64,000 nucleotides of DNA from CALJXB01 sp965225935 (GTDB lineage: Bacteria > Pseudomonadota > Alphaproteobacteria > Kiloniellales > JAKSDN01). Of the stretch, positions 61,321 to 64,000 are shown one piece after another (the first letter of the stretch is position 1; every line of letters starts with the position of its first letter). Below the pieces are notes generated by a model. That model searched no databases, was not told the origin of the DNA, and worked only from the letters and a program-made list of their open reading frames with translations. Position numbers and translations under genes: made by a program. Location: assembly GCA_965225935.1 (NCBI GenBank), contig CBDDCC010000014.1, positions 248,001 through 312,000 of the forward strand, in the 5' to 3' direction.

Positions 61321-62373
61321 ATGGGTGCGAAGAGCGACAAGACCCGGATCGGCGTGATCGGGGCCTCGGGCTACACGGGCGCCGACCTGATCCGCCTGCT
61401 GGCCTGCCACCCGCACGCCGAGATCGCACTCATGACCGCCAACGCCCAGGCGGGCAAGCCGCTCGCCGCCGTGTTCCCGCACCTGGGCGGGCTCGATCTG
61501 CCGCAGCTCATCAAGGTGGAGGAGGCGGACTGGTCGGACCTCGACGTGGCCTTCTGCTGCCTGCCCCACGGCACCACCCAGGAGATCGTCGCCGACCTGC
61601 CCGAGCGCATCAGGGTGATCGACCTCTCGGCCGACTTCCGCCTCGGCGACACCGAAACCTACGCCAACTGGTACGGCCAGGAGCACCGCGCACCGCACCT
61701 GCAGGACTCGGCGGTCTATGGCCTCAGCGAGTTCCGCCGCGAGGCGATCCGCGAGGCGCGCCTGGTCGCCTGTCCGGGCTGCTACCCGACGGCGGCCCTG
61801 CTGCTGCTGCTCCCCCTGGTGGCCGACGGCCTGATCGAGGCGGACGAGCTCATCATCGACGCCAAATCGGGGGCGAGCGGGGCCGGGCGCTCCCTCAAGG
61901 AGACCATGCTGGTCTGCGAGGTGGGGGAGGGCATCCACCCCTACGGCGTCGCCAGCCACCGCCACGCGCCGGAGATCGAGCAGGAGCTGTCGCAGGCCGC
62001 CGGGCGCCCGCTGCTGGTGAACTTCACGCCCCACCTCATGCCCATGAACCGGGGCGAGCTCTTGACCTGCTACGCGCGCCTCGCCGACGGCGCCACGGCG
62101 GCCGACCTGCGCGCGGCGCTCGCGGCCCGCTACCGGGACGAGCCTTTCGTGCGCGTGGTGCCGGAGGGCACGGCGCCAGCCACCCGCCACGTGCGCGGCT
62201 CCAACTTCTGCCTGCTGGGCGTCTTCGAGGACCGGCTGCCCGGCCGGGCGATCCTGGTCTCGGTGCTGGACAACCTGGTGAAGGGCTCCTCGGGCCAGGC
62301 GGTGCAGAACATGAACCTCATGCTCGGCCTGCCCGAGACCCTCGCCCTCGAACAGCAGCCGCTTTTCCCGTGA
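61321..62373 (+). CDS. argC: N-acetyl-gamma-glutamyl-phosphate reductase
   Basis: A 350-residue enzyme of arginine synthesis that reduces N-acetylglutamyl phosphate with NADPH. Visible motifs are IGVIGASGYTGADLIRLL (nucleotide binding), the active-site cysteine in ACPGCYPTAALL near residue 155, and HRHAPEIEQEL. Length fits type 1 ArgC. The stop overlaps the next start as GTGA. Confidence 0.97.
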   Translation: MGAKSDKTRIGVIGASGYTGADLIRLLACHPHAEIALMTANAQAGKPLAAVFPHLGGLDLPQLIKVEEADWSDLDVAFCCLPHGTTQEIVADLPERIRVIDLSADFRLGDTETYANWYGQEHRAPHLQDSAVYGLSEFRREAIREARLVACPGCYPTAALLLLLPLVADGLIEADELIIDAKSGASGAGRSLKETMLVCEVGEGIHPYGVASHRHAPEIEQELSQAAGRPLLVNFTPHLMPMNRGELLTCYARLADGATAADLRAALAARYRDEPFVRVVPEGTAPATRHVRGSNFCLLGVFEDRLPGRAILVSVLDNLVKGSSGQAVQNMNLMLGLPETLALEQQPLFP

Positions 62374-63095
62374 GCGGAGCTGCGGGGCGCCCGGTCGCCG
62401 TCGAGTCCTTCTCCCGCGGCGCGGCGGCCGCCCGCGGCGGCAGCGTCGTGGTGATCGACGTCTTCCGCGCCTTCACCGCGGCGGCGGTCGCGCTCTCCCG
62501 CGGGGCCAAGGCCATCGTCATGGTGGACGACCTGGAACAGGCCCTGGCATTGCGCGCACGCGGCGTCGGCCGTTACTGCATGGGCGAGCGCGGCGGCGAG
62601 CGGCCCGAGGGCTTCGACTTCGGCAACTCGCCCCTCGAGGTGGCGGCGGCGGACCTGGCGGACCAGGTGCTGATCCAGACCACCTCCAACGGCACCCGCG
62701 GCGTGTCGGCGGCCGCGGCGGCGGGGGCGGCCCGCATCTACGCCGGCGCCTTCGTCACCGCCGAGGCCACGGTCCGCGCGCTTCTCTCCGGTATTGGGGC
62801 CGGGCCGCCTGAAGAGCCCGTCACCCTGGCCGCCATGGGCCATGGCGACCGCTCCCGCTCCGATGAGGACGAACTCTGTGCCCTCTACCTGCGCGGCCGT
62901 CTGGAGGGCCGCCAACCGGACGCCGCCGCCCTGATCGCTGCCTTGCGCTCTTTGTTGGGCCGGCCCGGCGAGACCGCGCGCCTTTTCCGCAACCTCACCG
63001 ACACCGACATCGACTGCTGCCTCACCCTCGACAGCTTCGACTTCGCCGTCCGCGTGACGGAAGAAGAAGGCCTGCTGGTCGCGCGGGTCGAATGA
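62370..63095 (+). CDS. comB: 2-phosphosulfolactate phosphatase (ComB-like)
   Basis: A 241-residue protein of the ComB family: VVVIDVFRAFTAAAVALSRGA near residue 25, the ERGGERPEGFDFGNSP stretch near 73, and QTTSNGTRGVSAA near 108. In methanogens this phosphatase acts in coenzyme M synthesis; many bacteria without coenzyme M carry it in other roles. The GTG start at 62370 overlaps the argC stop, so the two are coupled. A link to arginine synthesis is not established. Confidence 0.9.
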   Translation: MSGAAGRPVAVESFSRGAAAARGGSVVVIDVFRAFTAAAVALSRGAKAIVMVDDLEQALALRARGVGRYCMGERGGERPEGFDFGNSPLEVAAADLADQVLIQTTSNGTRGVSAAAAAGAARIYAGAFVTAEATVRALLSGIGAGPPEEPVTLAAMGHGDRSRSDEDELCALYLRGRLEGRQPDAAALIAALRSLLGRPGETARLFRNLTDTDIDCCLTLDSFDFAVRVTEEEGLLVARVE

Positions 63096-63310
63096 TCCAA
63101 TTGGAAACCCACGTAAGTGGGCAGAGTGCTGCGGTGGACTTCGTTGGCTGAGAGCACGCGCATGAAGACAAGACTTGCGCAAAAATTTGTCACGTTCCGT
63201 TCGAACAATTGTGAATCGGCGTTTTGGCCGAGCAAACAATGTCTACAATCCGATTCGACTCGCGTAAAATCCACCATGTCAACGTTATGATTGGGCACAG
63301 GTGAGTTCTC

Positions 63311-63721
63311 ATGAATCGTACAGCGCTACTGTTTGCATTGTTGGCTCTTCTGCTCACTTTGCCCCCAATAAGTGGCAATCTTAGAGCCGAAGAGACATTC
63401 GATCTTTCCGGTGCATACGAAGGAATTTCTCGGGACGACTGGAACTCCCTATGGAACAAAGCGATTTCAAGTAAGAACAAGACAGTCGTAGATGAAGGCA
63501 GCATCGTGGCTGTCGAGCTTCCCCTTGAGAGTGCGATCTATTTTTTCACCAAGCCAGGACATCCAGCTCATCCGGCTATAGTGAAACGGTATGTCACTCA
63601 AGAGGATGGGGCGATCTACATCGGCTCCCAGGGCTGGGCCGGAGGGTCGAGAGCGGAGTTCGAGGACTGGTTCATACTCTTCCTCAAGCAGGATGAGAAG
63701 ATACGCCGCCAGTTTCAATAG
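63311..63721 (+). CDS. Secreted protein of unknown function
   Basis: A 136-residue protein with a signal peptide (TALLFALLALLLTLPPISG). The mature part contains WNSLWNKAISSKNKT, YFFTKPGHPAHPAIVKRYV and DWFILFLKQDEKI. A proline/histidine stretch GHPAHP is distinctive. GC content and codon use are clearly lower than in argC/comB, which suggests transfer. No family name can be given. AGGTGAG lies about 8 bases before the ATG. Confidence 0.78.
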   Translation: MNRTALLFALLALLLTLPPISGNLRAEETFDLSGAYEGISRDDWNSLWNKAISSKNKTVVDEGSIVAVELPLESAIYFFTKPGHPAHPAIVKRYVTQEDGAIYIGSQGWAGGSRAEFEDWFILFLKQDEKIRRQFQ

Positions 63722-63814
63722 TCGTAAAAGGCTCACTGTTCGAGAATCTCAGGTGGGCACTATGCAATCCTGCGCCGGCTCCTTGAGGTACATAGTATTC
63801 ACAGTTTTCCAATA

Positions 63815-64000
63815 TTAGGATGGGTCTTGCCCGAGAGTGAAACCGATCCAGCGGAAAGGCGTGGCATAGGGATGGTCGGGCTTGAAATCGAGGAAGATAT
63901 AGAAGCGGTTTAGAACGAACGTGATGACATGGCTCTTGTCCGCGTTCCGGAAGTCATATCGAGATCGCTGCCGCAACGAGAGCGAATCTTCGTCGAATGC
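63815..64000 (-). CDS. 3' end of a protein-coding gene cut by the window edge
   Basis: The minus strand reads without interruption from base 64000 to a TAA at 63815-63817: 61 codons including DSLSLRQRSRYDFRNADKSH, FVLNRFYIFLDFKP and the end PFRWIGFTLGQDPS. Aromatic-rich, varied composition and lack of stops in this lower-GC stretch argue for a real gene. The family is unknown. It converges with the secreted protein gene ending at 63721. Confidence 0.65.
   Translation of the reverse strand, partial: AFDEDSLSLRQRSRYDFRNADKSHVITFVLNRFYIFLDFKPDHPYATPFRWIGFTLGQDPS

Overview
The window looks like a piece of a GC-rich alphaproteobacterial chromosome, most likely from the Rhodospirillales/Kiloniellales side. 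The reasons are the high GC content with strong third-position GC in most genes, paired CtrA-type boxes (TTAA-N7-TTAA) upstream of a histidine kinase, the run of a PaaI-type thioesterase, rplM, rpsI and argC, and small AT-rich spacers between dense operons. No rRNA, tRNA or CRISPR array was seen.

Layout. 0-6.4 kb: an XRE-cupin regulator, a LysR regulator and a divergent operon of an iron-type alcohol dehydrogenase plus a PhnD/PhnC/PhnE/PhnE phosphonate-type ABC importer. 6.4-11.6 kb: a DoxX/GST operon facing a MarR regulator with paired operators, small secreted proteins, a decayed cytochrome c peroxidase-like gene, a MITE-like element, and a 26-codon micro-ORF with an exceptionally complete Shine-Dalgarno sequence. 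11.6-23.6 kb: a lipid-linked sugar module (GtrA, methyltransferase, GtrB-like glycosyltransferase), a stand-alone HerA-type ATPase, a TerB-like protein, cytochrome c' with a diheme cytochrome c, a DUF1007/NicO metal exporter pair, CutA, an MFS transporter and a frameshifted VOC gene.

23.6-48.4 kb is more mosaic, with lower GC genes, palindromic repeats, an IS5-family insertion with a TTAG target duplication, and gene relics. It holds a type II NADH dehydrogenase, a CmuA-like methyltransferase-corrinoid fusion with a divergent LysR, an exported seven-bladed WD40 protein, and a compact cluster (31.4-35.6 kb) of two divergent DUF3047 proteins, a diiron ferritin-like protein, a TIGR04283-type glycosyltransferase and a DUF547 protein. 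Then come a universal stress protein, an NUP-type nucleoside protein, a TPR protein paired with a prolyl-4-hydroxylase-like dioxygenase, an LhgO-type oxidase, PlsY, and a secreted protein with an internal duplication.

46.8-64 kb: a copper group (CopD, CopC, c-type cytochrome, Tat-exported multicopper oxidase), MetY coupled to a CoA-binding protein, a Sel1/peptidoglycan-binding lipoprotein, an enoyl-CoA hydratase, a PAS_5 protein, a histidine kinase translationally coupled to a second HerA-type ATPase, the rplM-rpsI operon with clear promoter and terminator, an AEC transporter preceded by a 12-C tract, argC coupled to a ComB-like gene, and, at the right edge, the 3' end of an additional minus-strand gene.

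The best candidates for something undescribed are the DUF3047/diiron/glycosyltransferase/DUF547 cluster, the micro-ORF near 10.8 kb, and the CtrA-box/kinase/HerA unit near 56-58 kb. All functional links within these are inference from sequence and gene order.
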